Translations under genes and position numbers: made by a program
Notes under the pieces: model-generated
Told to the model about the DNA's origin: nothing
Databases searched by the model: none
What the model saw: the letters and a program-made list of their open reading frames with translations, nothing else
Origin: AM-0621 sp964386705
GTDB taxonomy: Bacteria > Planctomycetota > Planctomycetia > Planctomycetales > Planctomycetaceae
Reading direction: 5' to 3'
Length of the DNA stretch: 64,000 bases
NCBI GenBank assembly: GCA_964386705.1
Contig: CAYLTY010000017.1
Location: 1 to 64,000, forward strand
Shown: piece by piece, positions 27,386 through 35,888 of the stretch
Numbering within the stretch: the stretch's first letter is position 1
Layout: each line of letters starts with the position of its first letter

Positions 27386-29379
27386 AATCGAGCCTCGATT
27401 ACGCGCTCAATATTGTGACTGCTGCTCTGGGCCTGGGCCTGGTCATCTTCTTTCACGAGTTCGGACATTTTGCCCTCGCGAAGTGGTGCGGAGTTTCAGT
27501 GGAACGCTTCAGCATCGGGTTCGGCCCGATCCTGTGGAGCTTCAAGAAAGGCGAAACCGAGTACGCGCTGTCGCTCGTGCCCTTCGGTGGTTACGTGAAA
27601 ATGCTGGGGCAGGACGATCTGGACCCCAGCCAGCTGACCAGCGAAGAGATTGCCCGCGACCCGAAGGCTTATTCGAACAAGACGGTCGGCCAGCGTATGG
27701 CGATCATTTCGGCCGGCGTCATCATGAACATCATCACGGGCATGATGTTCTTCGCGATCGCCTTCAAGATGGGCGTCGAAGCCTTGCCGTCCATGGTGGG
27801 CAATCTGCAGATCGGCAAGCCAGCCTGGGAGAAGGGGCTGCAGCCGGGCGACAAGATCACGCGGATCAACGATGAAGAGACCGTAACCTTTGAAGACATG
27901 ATCAACGCGGTCGCGGTGTCGCGAGGCGTCCTTGAACTGGAAGGCACGCATCTCTCGGGAGAGACCTTCAAGGTCAGCATCACTCCCGATAAAGGCACGC
28001 GCCGTATGATTGGCGTGTCTCCGGGTGAACTGCAGGAATTGACGGTCGCCGAGCTCAGCAAGGAAACGCCGATCATCTCTTTGCCGGAGAGCGCAGCCGC
28101 CGAGGCTAAACCCGGCTTTCAGAAGGGTGACAAAGTTATTCAGATCGGAGATCAGCCGGTCAGTTCTTACTTTGAGTTGCTGCATCTGATGGCCGAACGC
28201 CGCGCCGAAACTCTGGACTTCGTCGTCCAGCGTGGCGGTGAGAAAGTGACCATTCCGGTCGCCCCGAAGAAGTTCAAAGACCTCGGTATGGTCTTTGACA
28301 TCGAGAAGATCGCCGCGATTCAACAGGGATCGCCGGCCGCGACTGCCAAGCTGCTGGTCGACGACAAGATCACTAAGGTCAACGGCGAAGATGTCGGCAC
28401 CCAGATTGATCCACTGTTCCTGTCGGACTACTTCGAGAAGCTCGCCGGTCAGGAAGTGGAAGTCCAGGTCAAGCGGCTCGTCGCAGGCAATCCGGAACCG
28501 CAGCAGGTGTCCGTGAAGCTGACTCCCAAGAAAATCCCCGCGTGGATTGAGCAGCCGTTGATGCCGGGCACGCCGCTGTCCATTCCGTCAATCGGCGTCG
28601 CTTATCATCTGACATCGAATGTGCTGAAGGTCAAACCCGGCAGCCCGGCTGCGAAGGCGGGCGTGCCCGAGGCCGCGTCGATCAAGTCGATCACCATTCA
28701 AACCGAAAATGCGGAGTACAAGGCGCTGCAGAAGACCCTGCAGGAGGATGCCAGCATCAAGATTGAGTTCACGGACACGAAGAAGAACGTCGCCATGAAA
28801 AACATGGCGTCCGCGCAGTGGATTCTGCAGCAGATTCCTTCTCCGACCGTGACGCTGGAATTCGTGAGCGAGAAGACGCAGCCCATCAAGCTGCAGCCTG
28901 CGGAATCAGACGAGTACTACCTGCCGAAACGCGGTCTGATTCACGAGCCGATCAAGGCGATGCTGAAGGCAGACAGCTGGTCGAACGCAGTATCGATGGG
29001 TGTGAACTATGCCCGCCGAACATCGAGCGTGATCTATGCCACGCTGCGCAGCCTCTTCACCGGGGACCTGTCTGTGAAGAACCTGCACGGTCCGCTGGGC
29101 ATCGCGCAAGCAGCAGTTGGCGTCTCTGAACAAGGCATGACCAAGCTGCTCAGATTCCTGGGCTTCCTGAGCGTCAATCTCGCCGTGTTGAACTTCCTAC
29201 CGATTCCAGTTCTGGACGGCGGCCACATGGTCTTTTTGATCTGGGAAGGCATTACTCGCCGCAAGCCCAGCCGCAAGGTGCTGGAGTTCGCGACCCTGTG
29301 CGGCATCGTCTTCGTGGTCGGCCTGATGATCTTCGTCATCGGCCTCGACGTACTGGTGCACACCTTCAAGTTGTTCTAA
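27361..29379 (+). CDS. rseP: RseP-like site-2 zinc metalloprotease (M50) with extra PDZ regions
   Basis: The frame starts at TTG 27361 inside the end of dxr and gives 672 residues, about 200 more than E. coli RseP. The first membrane helix holds the zinc motif HEFGH (about residue 31). The last helices hold LNFLPIPVLDGGHMVF (about residue 615), the LDG metal site of the family. Between them are at least two PDZ-like parts (QIGKPAWEKGLQPGDKITRI and KPGFQKGDKVIQIGDQPV), then AAIQQGSPAATAKLLVDDKI and VKPGSPAAKAGVPEAASIKS, so three or four PDZ-like units are present. The family cuts transmembrane anti-sigma factors and signal-peptide remnants within the inner membrane. No anti-sigma substrate is encoded nearby. 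Confidence 0.93.
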   Translation: MDILAFDLKSSLDYALNIVTAALGLGLVIFFHEFGHFALAKWCGVSVERFSIGFGPILWSFKKGETEYALSLVPFGGYVKMLGQDDLDPSQLTSEEIARDPKAYSNKTVGQRMAIISAGVIMNIITGMMFFAIAFKMGVEALPSMVGNLQIGKPAWEKGLQPGDKITRINDEETVTFEDMINAVAVSRGVLELEGTHLSGETFKVSITPDKGTRRMIGVSPGELQELTVAELSKETPIISLPESAAAEAKPGFQKGDKVIQIGDQPVSSYFELLHLMAERRAETLDFVVQRGGEKVTIPVAPKKFKDLGMVFDIEKIAAIQQGSPAATAKLLVDDKITKVNGEDVGTQIDPLFLSDYFEKLAGQEVEVQVKRLVAGNPEPQQVSVKLTPKKIPAWIEQPLMPGTPLSIPSIGVAYHLTSNVLKVKPGSPAAKAGVPEAASIKSITIQTENAEYKALQKTLQEDASIKIEFTDTKKNVAMKNMASAQWILQQIPSPTVTLEFVSEKTQPIKLQPAESDEYYLPKRGLIHEPIKAMLKADSWSNAVSMGVNYARRTSSVIYATLRSLFTGDLSVKNLHGPLGIAQAAVGVSEQGMTKLLRFLGFLSVNLAVLNFLPIPVLDGGHMVFLIWEGITRRKPSRKVLEFATLCGIVFVVGLMIFVIGLDVLVHTFKLF

Positions 29380-29465
29380 CGCGACGATCTGCCTTGCCTT
29401 GTCCTGCAACTGTGACTGCACTCAGAGTTCCCTGACGTTTTACGTTCAACCTGAGGGACCTGCGC

Positions 29466-30839
29466 ATGCTGAAGATTGGCCGACTGCAACCTCACGAATG
29501 CCGCGGCGTTTCCCGACGGGAATTGCTGAGTGCAGGGATGTTGTCGGCCATCGGCGTCAGTCTGGCAGACCTGTTGCGCTGGCAGGCAGAGGCTGCTGAA
29601 GAACGAAAAGCACCGGCGAAGTCGACCATTCTGCTCTGGCTGTGGGGCGGACCGAGTCATCTCGATTCGCTGGATATGAAGCCGAAAGCACCGGTTGAGT
29701 ATCGCGGCCCGTACGCTCCGATCGCAACCAGCGTACCGGGCATTGAGATCGGTGAGCTGCAGCCAAAACTGGCACAACGGGCTCACAAGTTCTCGATCAT
29801 CCGGTCGCTGCGCGGAACGTCGAACGATCACGGCATCGCGGGCACGATTGGCCTGACGGGTAATACCGCCGGAGCGGCCAGCTTGAGCGGTCAGACCATC
29901 GCCGGAGCGTTGCAGCCCAATCACGGCGCGATCGTTTCGAAGGTGTTGGGCTTCTCTCCCACCGTGCCTCGATTCATCACCGTCGGCGGTCACCTGCATC
30001 AGGGCAAGCGAGCGATCACCGGCGAAGGCGCCGCGGCATTGGGGCCGATGCACGATCCCTTCCGTCTCGAGTATCACCCTGAACGCGGCATCGAGATTCC
30101 GCACCTGAAGCTCGCGGAAGGACTCACTCCGAGCGGCATTGATGCCCGCGAACGACTGCTGACCGAGTTCGATCAACTGGCTCGCAACGTGGACCGTTCG
30201 GAAAGCATCAGCCGGCTGGATGCCTACTATCAGCAAGCCTTCTCCCTACTGACGAAGGCTGGTTCACGCGAACTCTTCGACCTCAGTCGAGAACCCGATC
30301 AGCTGCGGCGTCGCTACGGACGGTTCCGTTTCGGGCAGTGCTGTCTGCTGGCTCGGCGTCTGGTCGAAGCCGGGACGCGATTCGTGCAAGTCAACTGGAG
30401 TTCGCATGTCGAACCCGTGGAAGACACCGGTGACGGCGGCTGGGACATGCACGACCGGTACTTCCAGCAGTATCAAGACCGGCATGCCTGGATGCTGGAC
30501 CAGGCGTTGTCCGCGCTGCTGGATGATCTCGATGAGCGCGGCCTGCTGCAGGAAACAACCGTCGTGGCGGTGGGCGAGTTCGGTCGCACTCCGAAGATCA
30601 ACAACAAGTCCGGTCGCGATCATTGGGAGCACTGTTATTCCGGCATCGTCGCGGGCGGCGGCTTGCGGCCTGGACGCGTTGTAGGAGCCAGCGATCGGCT
30701 GGGCGAGTACCCGATCAACCGGCCTGCGACTTCAGCGGACCTGTTCGCGACTGTGTTAACTCAGATGGGCATCGACACGACCGCGCTGACGACCAACGGG
30801 CTCCTGCCTCAAGGCACTGCCATCGAGGAGTTGACCTGA
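29466..30839 (+). CDS. DUF1501 exported protein (Tat-type leader)
   Basis: The 457-residue protein starts MLKIGRLQPHECRGVSRREL. The twin arginine of SRREL followed by a hydrophobic stretch (LSAGMLSAIGVSLADLL) looks like a Tat signal. DUF1501 features follow: ILLWLWGGPSHLDSLDMKPK, the GTSNDHGIAGTIGLTG region, RFVQVNWSSH, GGWDMH, and VAVGEFGRTPKINNKSGRDH with GLLPQG near the end. DUF1501 belongs to the alkaline-phosphatase/sulfatase fold and is greatly expanded in planctomycetes, often paired with DUF1549/DUF1553 cytochrome-like genes. Here the partner is a TolB-like propeller whose start overlaps the stop codon. The substrate is unknown. Confidence 0.93.
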   Translation: MLKIGRLQPHECRGVSRRELLSAGMLSAIGVSLADLLRWQAEAAEERKAPAKSTILLWLWGGPSHLDSLDMKPKAPVEYRGPYAPIATSVPGIEIGELQPKLAQRAHKFSIIRSLRGTSNDHGIAGTIGLTGNTAGAASLSGQTIAGALQPNHGAIVSKVLGFSPTVPRFITVGGHLHQGKRAITGEGAAALGPMHDPFRLEYHPERGIEIPHLKLAEGLTPSGIDARERLLTEFDQLARNVDRSESISRLDAYYQQAFSLLTKAGSRELFDLSREPDQLRRRYGRFRFGQCCLLARRLVEAGTRFVQVNWSSHVEPVEDTGDGGWDMHDRYFQQYQDRHAWMLDQALSALLDDLDERGLLQETTVVAVGEFGRTPKINNKSGRDHWEHCYSGIVAGGGLRPGRVVGASDRLGEYPINRPATSADLFATVLTQMGIDTTALTTNGLLPQGTAIEELT

Positions 30840-31756
30840 TGCGAACAGCAATGGTGAGTGTGCTGCTGTTGCTCGCGCTGGTCGAACTACCGCAGGGAAA
30901 TGCCGCCGCCGAGCCAAGTCTGGTTCGTCTCACGACAGACGGACACTTGAAGCAGCGTCCCAGTTGGTCACCGGACGGCAAGCAGGTCGCGTTTGCGAGA
31001 CACGAAGGCGCGACGATCTTCCTCTTTCTGCGCGACTTGAAGACCGGGAAAGAAGAGCGGCTTACATCGGGTGACGCTCCAGAATACGACGCAGTATTCT
31101 CGCCAGACGGCACAAGCATGCTGCTGACGTTCGACAAGACGTCTCCGAACCAGGGTGACATTGAGGTCTACCGGCTGGCTCTCACCGACCGAAAGCTGAT
31201 CCCGCAGGCGACTACTCAAGGCGCATTGTCGCACGAAGAATCGCCCTGCTGGTCACCCGATGGCAAGCGGCTGGCCTTCACATCCACTCGTCACGGCAAC
31301 CAGGAGCTGTATGTCGCTGACATCGCCGGTGGAGATTGGCTGCGGCTCACGACGGATGCCGCAATTGACGCTCATCCCTCGTGGTCACCCGACGGTCGTA
31401 CGATCGCGTTTGCCACGAACCGCTGGGGCGATCTGGAAATCGCGTTGATCAATCCCGACGGTTCAGACCTGCGACGGGTGACTCACAGCAAAGGTCTGGA
31501 TGATTATCCGGTCTGGTCACCAGATGGGCGACGTCTGGTGTATTCCTCGAACCGTGACGGCAATCTCGAGATCTATGTGCAGTCACTGGATGGCGACGCA
31601 GTGAACGTCACGCGGCATGAGGCCATCGACAATTTCCCGACGTGGACTAACGATGGTCGGATCGCGTTCGTGTCCGATCGCGAGGATGGTTTCGATCTCT
31701 ACGTGCTGCAGCCGCCATCAGCTGTGACAGCAGGATCGACGATCAAGGCGAACTGA
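30839..31756 (+). CDS. Exported TolB-like beta-propeller (PD40 repeats)
   Basis: The start ATG 30839 overlaps the TGA of the DUF1501 gene (sequence TGATG), so the two are translationally coupled. Residues 1-24 form a signal peptide (MVSVLLLLALVELPQGNAAA). The mature part has six PD40 blades, each with the signature PSWSPDGKQVAFAR, AVFSPDGTSMLLTF, PCWSPDGKRLAFTS, PSWSPDGRTIAFAT, PVWSPDGRRLVYSS and PTWTNDGRIAFVSD. The fold is a six-bladed propeller, as in TolB, and probably binds a protein partner or ligand in the periplasm. A shared role with the DUF1501 protein is likely from coupling but not defined. Confidence 0.9.
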   Translation: MRTAMVSVLLLLALVELPQGNAAAEPSLVRLTTDGHLKQRPSWSPDGKQVAFARHEGATIFLFLRDLKTGKEERLTSGDAPEYDAVFSPDGTSMLLTFDKTSPNQGDIEVYRLALTDRKLIPQATTQGALSHEESPCWSPDGKRLAFTSTRHGNQELYVADIAGGDWLRLTTDAAIDAHPSWSPDGRTIAFATNRWGDLEIALINPDGSDLRRVTHSKGLDDYPVWSPDGRRLVYSSNRDGNLEIYVQSLDGDAVNVTRHEAIDNFPTWTNDGRIAFVSDREDGFDLYVLQPPSAVTAGSTIKAN

Positions 31757-31779
31757 TCTCGATGCGGCGCGGATAAGTC

Positions 31780-33666
31780 ATGATCAATTCTCCGCAGAAT
31801 CGCAAAGTATACCGAACGAACGGCACTGATCGACTCGCACTGCACGAGGTGCCCCGCTGGATCGTGATCAAAGTGCTGCTGTGGATTGTCGGGGCGATGG
31901 CGGCTTCATCATCCACGGCGCTCGCACAAGCACCGGCAGCCAGGCCAGAGGCAACGCCCTTCGACGAACAAGTGCGATGGTCGAGACTGCCGAGCGGCGT
32001 GCGCGTCCTTGTGAACATCCCGGCCGACCAGAAGGCAGCCCGCCGACTGCTCGTCATCTATGCCACTCCGAATGGGAACACGATTGAGCAGACGCTCGGT
32101 TGCGCTGCTGCGAAGGACATTGACTGGCGATTCGATATCCAGCACGTCGCCGCGCAGGTTCGTGCCTTTCGGGAGATCTCTACCGATCAGGAAGTAATCC
32201 TGGCGGTCGTGCAGGCACCTCAACTGAGCTGGCCAACGTTCCGGCGCGATCAGCCGCGCGCGGGCGCGATCATTCAGGAACTCGTTGAATCACTCAGCAA
32301 GGAGTACGCCGCCGACCGCGTTGTGCTGGCGTGTCATAGTGGCGGTGGTTCGTTCGTGTTTGGGTATCTCAACGCAGTTGAATCGCTGCCGCCGTCGTTG
32401 GAACGGATTGTGTTTCTGGATGCGAACTATTCGTACTCGGACAATGAACAGCACGGCGACAAACTGCTGAAGTGGTTGCAGGGTGATACGGCACGACGAT
32501 TGGTGGTCATCGCATACGACGATCGCGAAATCACGCTCAACGGCAAGAAAGTTGTCGGTCCCGAAGGCGGGACGTTCCGCGCTTCGCAGCGGATGCTGAC
32601 TCGATTCCGCGCTGACGTAGAGCTGACGGAGCAGGAACTCGGACAATTTCGTCGTTCGAGCGGGATGGACCGGCAGATTGAGTTCTTCGTTCACCCGAAT
32701 CCAGACAACAAAATCCTGCACACGGCGCTGGTCGGTGAAATGAACGGTCTGCTGCAAAGCCTCACTCTGGGAACACCACTTGAGGAAAAGCGGGGCACGT
32801 TCGGCGGTCCCCGCGCTTATGTGAAGTGGATCCAACCCGCGCCCTTCGTTGAGCCGGTCAAACCGCGAGCGACGATCGTCGCCGAAGCGCCCGCCATGCA
32901 GCTCGCGTTCCCCGCACGACCCGCGGAAGCTTTTAGCGGCTCGCGCTTTCAGGAACAGATCGCGGGACTGCCGCGGATTGAACGCGAGGCAGCAGTTCTC
33001 AAAGAGATCCAACGCGGCAACGTCCCTGAGTTCCAGCGACGACTCACATCCATTCGAGTAGAAGCAACAGACGGCCGCGGCACAAAGCACGCGGGGACAT
33101 ACTTCGTGATGAGTGACTATCTCGCCGTGGGCACTGACGAAGACTTTTTTCGAGTACCGCTGACTCCCCAGTCTGCGATCGCAATTGCCGACGCGGTGGG
33201 CGGTTCATTGATTACGACCAAGATCTCTGAGGATCTGTTGGCAGCTGCCGAAGTGAAGGTCGATCCCAAACCGCTGACGAAGGATCGCGATGCGGTCTCA
33301 GCATTTTGGCAGCATCATCAGATCATTGAGGAGCAGTTGCGCGGAAAACCGCGCGACGCGCTGATCATGGGCATAAAAAAAGATGTGGTGCTGAGCAATC
33401 GCCTGCGCGAAAAGCCGCACAAGGTTGCCATCTACGGCTGGCATTATCCCGACGGGCGAGCGATTCAATCGCTGTATGTCGGCCACGTGGACTGGTACGT
33501 GGACTACAGCCACGGAGTACGTTTGATGGCGGACCAGATGCTGGTCGACGGCGAATCGCGAAAGGTCGTCGAGGTAACCAAAGATCCACAACTCTGCGTC
33601 CTGCTGAGCAACGAAGGTCCGATGAATTCGCTGGACCTGCGACGAGCGGCACAGTGGGAACCGTGA
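31780..33666 (+). CDS. Exported hypothetical protein, alpha/beta-hydrolase-like N-terminal half
   Basis: The 628-residue protein has a polar start, then a hydrophobic segment (residues 27-48, WIVIKVLLWIVGAMAASSST) ending in ALAQA, a likely signal peptide with a long n-region. Residues 60-330 read like an alpha/beta hydrolase: the nucleophile elbow ACHSGGGSF (about 185), preceded by strands RRLLVIYATPNG and followed by RIVFLDANYSYSD and an FFVHPNPDNKILHTAL segment that could carry the histidine. The C-terminal 230 residues include AIYGWHYPDGRAIQSLYVGH and VDWYVDYSHGVRLM, a stretch I associate with planctomycete hypothetical proteins but cannot name. No substrate is assigned. Confidence 0.8.
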   Translation: MINSPQNRKVYRTNGTDRLALHEVPRWIVIKVLLWIVGAMAASSSTALAQAPAARPEATPFDEQVRWSRLPSGVRVLVNIPADQKAARRLLVIYATPNGNTIEQTLGCAAAKDIDWRFDIQHVAAQVRAFREISTDQEVILAVVQAPQLSWPTFRRDQPRAGAIIQELVESLSKEYAADRVVLACHSGGGSFVFGYLNAVESLPPSLERIVFLDANYSYSDNEQHGDKLLKWLQGDTARRLVVIAYDDREITLNGKKVVGPEGGTFRASQRMLTRFRADVELTEQELGQFRRSSGMDRQIEFFVHPNPDNKILHTALVGEMNGLLQSLTLGTPLEEKRGTFGGPRAYVKWIQPAPFVEPVKPRATIVAEAPAMQLAFPARPAEAFSGSRFQEQIAGLPRIEREAAVLKEIQRGNVPEFQRRLTSIRVEATDGRGTKHAGTYFVMSDYLAVGTDEDFFRVPLTPQSAIAIADAVGGSLITTKISEDLLAAAEVKVDPKPLTKDRDAVSAFWQHHQIIEEQLRGKPRDALIMGIKKDVVLSNRLREKPHKVAIYGWHYPDGRAIQSLYVGHVDWYVDYSHGVRLMADQMLVDGESRKVVEVTKDPQLCVLLSNEGPMNSLDLRRAAQWEP

Positions 33667-33930
33667 ACGAGGGCCCTTTGGTCATCACAATCCGTAGCAT
33701 GAACGTCGTGCGGTCTTGTCAGGTGAAGCCGATCGCGGAGACGGTGGCGGTCACGGCGCGCAGGATCGCGTGTTGCTTTTCGGCAACGTGAATCTTTTTG
33801 CGGCTCGACCCTCAAACTCCGCGGGTGAGTCACTAGCAAGGCATGTTGTAGGCGTCGCCGTTGCGCACGAGTTGGATGGCTCACCTTTCGTCGCAGCGGC
33901 AACAGCATCATTCACGCTGAGGCGCTGCGC

Positions 33931-35166
33931 ATGCCGGGACCGAGGACGCTGCTACTTTCCGAGATCTTTCCGCCGAAAACGGGTGGCAGTGGCCGCTGGT
34001 TCTGGGAAATCTATCGCCGCATGCCGCGCGAGCAGTTTGCGATTGCCGCCGGACCGGACTCGGCGGCGGAAGCACTGGATCGCACTCACGATCTGGATGT
34101 CTCCCGTTTGCCGCTGACACTCGCCGACTGGGGCATGGCATCGTGGTCGAGTGCTTCAGCCTATTGGCGGGCGTTTCGAGCCGTTCACGATCTGGTGCGG
34201 ACTCGCAAGATCGAGCGAATTCACTGCGGACGTTGCGTTCCCGAGGGTTGGATTGCGCTCGGCCTGAAGAAACTCTACGGCATTCCCTACGACTGCTACG
34301 TGCACGGCGAAGACGCCAACGCGGCCTCATCGGGTGCTGCTGATGGAGTGCTTTCCAGTCGCCAATTGAAATGGATGACGAAGCAAGTACTCGCGAATGT
34401 CGATCGCGTGATTGCGAACAGTCGCAACAGCGCGCGGATCGTTCAGGAACAGTGGGGCGTGCCGGCCGAACGCGTGCAGTTGCTGCACCCCGGTTGCGAT
34501 ACGAATTATTTCACTCCAGCAACTTCGAGTCGCGTCATTCGCGATCAACTGGGCTGGGCCGGTCGCCCGGTCATTGTGACTGCTGGTCGTCTGCAGAAAC
34601 GCAAAGGCCAGGACATGGTCATTCGCGCCTTGTCACTGGTGCGTGAAGCCATCCCTGATGTGCTGTACGCGATCATTGGTGATGGCGAAGAACGCGAACC
34701 CTTGAAAGCCCTGACCATCGCTGAAGGTCAGCAGGACCACGTGCTCTTCATGGGCAAGGTCAGCGACGAAGTGCTGCGGCAAAGCTACCAGCAGGCGGAC
34801 ATCTTCGTGCTGGCCAATCGGCAGATCGGAACAGACATCGAAGGCTTCGGCATGGTGCTGCTGGAAGCTCAGGCCTGCGGTACCCCCGTCATCGCCGGAG
34901 CCAGTGGAGGCACTGCCGAAACTCTGCGACCCGGCGAAACCGGTTTCGTCGTGCCGTGCGAAGAGCCAACGCAACTGGCCGCTCGACTGATCGAAATGCT
35001 CAGCAACCCCGCGCGACTCGATGACATGGGGCAAGCGGCTCGGCACTGGGTCGTCGAGCGTTTCGACTGGGATGCGCTCAGTCATCAAGCGGCGCACTTG
35101 TTTCAGGCCCAGCTTGCTGCGCCAGCCGCACCTCAACCTCTGCCTGCCGATGCCGTCTCGTGCTAG
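33931..35166 (+). CDS. Glycosyltransferase family 4 protein
   Basis: The 411-residue protein has the GT-B fold. The N-terminal domain starts LLLSEIFPPKTGGSGRWFWE, with the glycine-rich acceptor loop. The C-terminal nucleotide-sugar domain has VTAGRLQKRKGQDMVIRAL, the beta-strand LYAIIGDGEEREPL, the EGFGMVLLE catalytic E-x7-E motif (about residue 305) and GGTAETLRPGETGFVVP. GT4 enzymes are retaining and use UDP- or GDP-sugars in exopolysaccharide, O-antigen or glycolipid synthesis. It is the first gene of a five-gene operon for glycan assembly (to 40359) and overlaps the acyltransferase start. Confidence 0.92.
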   Translation: MPGPRTLLLSEIFPPKTGGSGRWFWEIYRRMPREQFAIAAGPDSAAEALDRTHDLDVSRLPLTLADWGMASWSSASAYWRAFRAVHDLVRTRKIERIHCGRCVPEGWIALGLKKLYGIPYDCYVHGEDANAASSGAADGVLSSRQLKWMTKQVLANVDRVIANSRNSARIVQEQWGVPAERVQLLHPGCDTNYFTPATSSRVIRDQLGWAGRPVIVTAGRLQKRKGQDMVIRALSLVREAIPDVLYAIIGDGEEREPLKALTIAEGQQDHVLFMGKVSDEVLRQSYQQADIFVLANRQIGTDIEGFGMVLLEAQACGTPVIAGASGGTAETLRPGETGFVVPCEEPTQLAARLIEMLSNPARLDDMGQAARHWVVERFDWDALSHQAAHLFQAQLAAPAAPQPLPADAVSC

Positions 35167-35858
35167 TCACTCCGGAAATTCAAAACTCGCAAAGCCGCAT
35201 GAAAAGATTCCTCAAACAACTCGTCGATCTGATCGCGAAGCTGACGGTGCTTCCGGCGGTCGCGTGTTGTCGTGTGGGAATCCGGCTGTTGGGTCCGCAT
35301 CAAGGATTCGCGGGCTGGTCGCAAGGTTTCAGTCTGCTGCCGGGCCTGGTTGGCATCTATCTGCGCCGAGCATTCTACCAACTCACGCTGACACATTGCG
35401 GCCAGGGAGCCTGCATCACCTTCGGCACCACGATTTCGCATCCCACCGCGCGCATCGGCAAGGACGTCTACATCGGAGCATTCTGTTCGCTGGGCGATGT
35501 CGAGATTGAAGACGACGTGCTGATCGCGTCCAACGTCTCGATCATGAACGGCAGTCATCAGCACGGTATCGATCGGCTGGATGTGCCGATTCGCGAACAA
35601 CCGGGACGGTATCAGGCGGTGACGATCGGACGAGACTCGTGGATCGGCGAGCGTGCTACTGTCGCGGCCAATGTGGGTCGGCATTGCGTGATCGGTGCGG
35701 GGGCGGTCGTGACGAAGCCCATCCCGGACTACGCGATCGCAGTTGGAGTACCAGCCCGAGTCATTCGGTTCCGCAATCAGCCTCACGACGCAGAGAGCGT
35801 GACCGACCGAGTGCAGGCCGCCGAGCAACTGCTGGCCGAGATCGAACACGTCTCCTGA
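35160..35858 (+). CDS. Hexapeptide-repeat O-acyltransferase
   Basis: The frame starts at GTG 35160, overlapping the upstream stop; ATG 35199 (MKRFLKQLVDLIAK) is the alternative. The product is 219-232 residues. A membrane-associating N-terminal segment is followed by left-handed beta-helix hexapeptides: ITFGTTISHPTARIGKDVYI, GAFCSLGDVEIEDDVLIASN, the histidine of NGSHQHG and TIGRDSWIGERATVAANV ending GAGAVVTKPIPDYAIAVGVP. This matches WbbJ/maltose acetyltransferase-type enzymes that transfer acetyl from acetyl-CoA to a sugar hydroxyl. Its place between glycosyltransferase genes suggests acetylation of the same glycan. Confidence 0.92.
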   Translation: MLVTPEIQNSQSRMKRFLKQLVDLIAKLTVLPAVACCRVGIRLLGPHQGFAGWSQGFSLLPGLVGIYLRRAFYQLTLTHCGQGACITFGTTISHPTARIGKDVYIGAFCSLGDVEIEDDVLIASNVSIMNGSHQHGIDRLDVPIREQPGRYQAVTIGRDSWIGERATVAANVGRHCVIGAGAVVTKPIPDYAIAVGVPARVIRFRNQPHDAESVTDRVQAAEQLLAEIEHVS

Positions 35859-35888
35859 TTCATTGAACTTCACCTGAGAAACCTCTTC

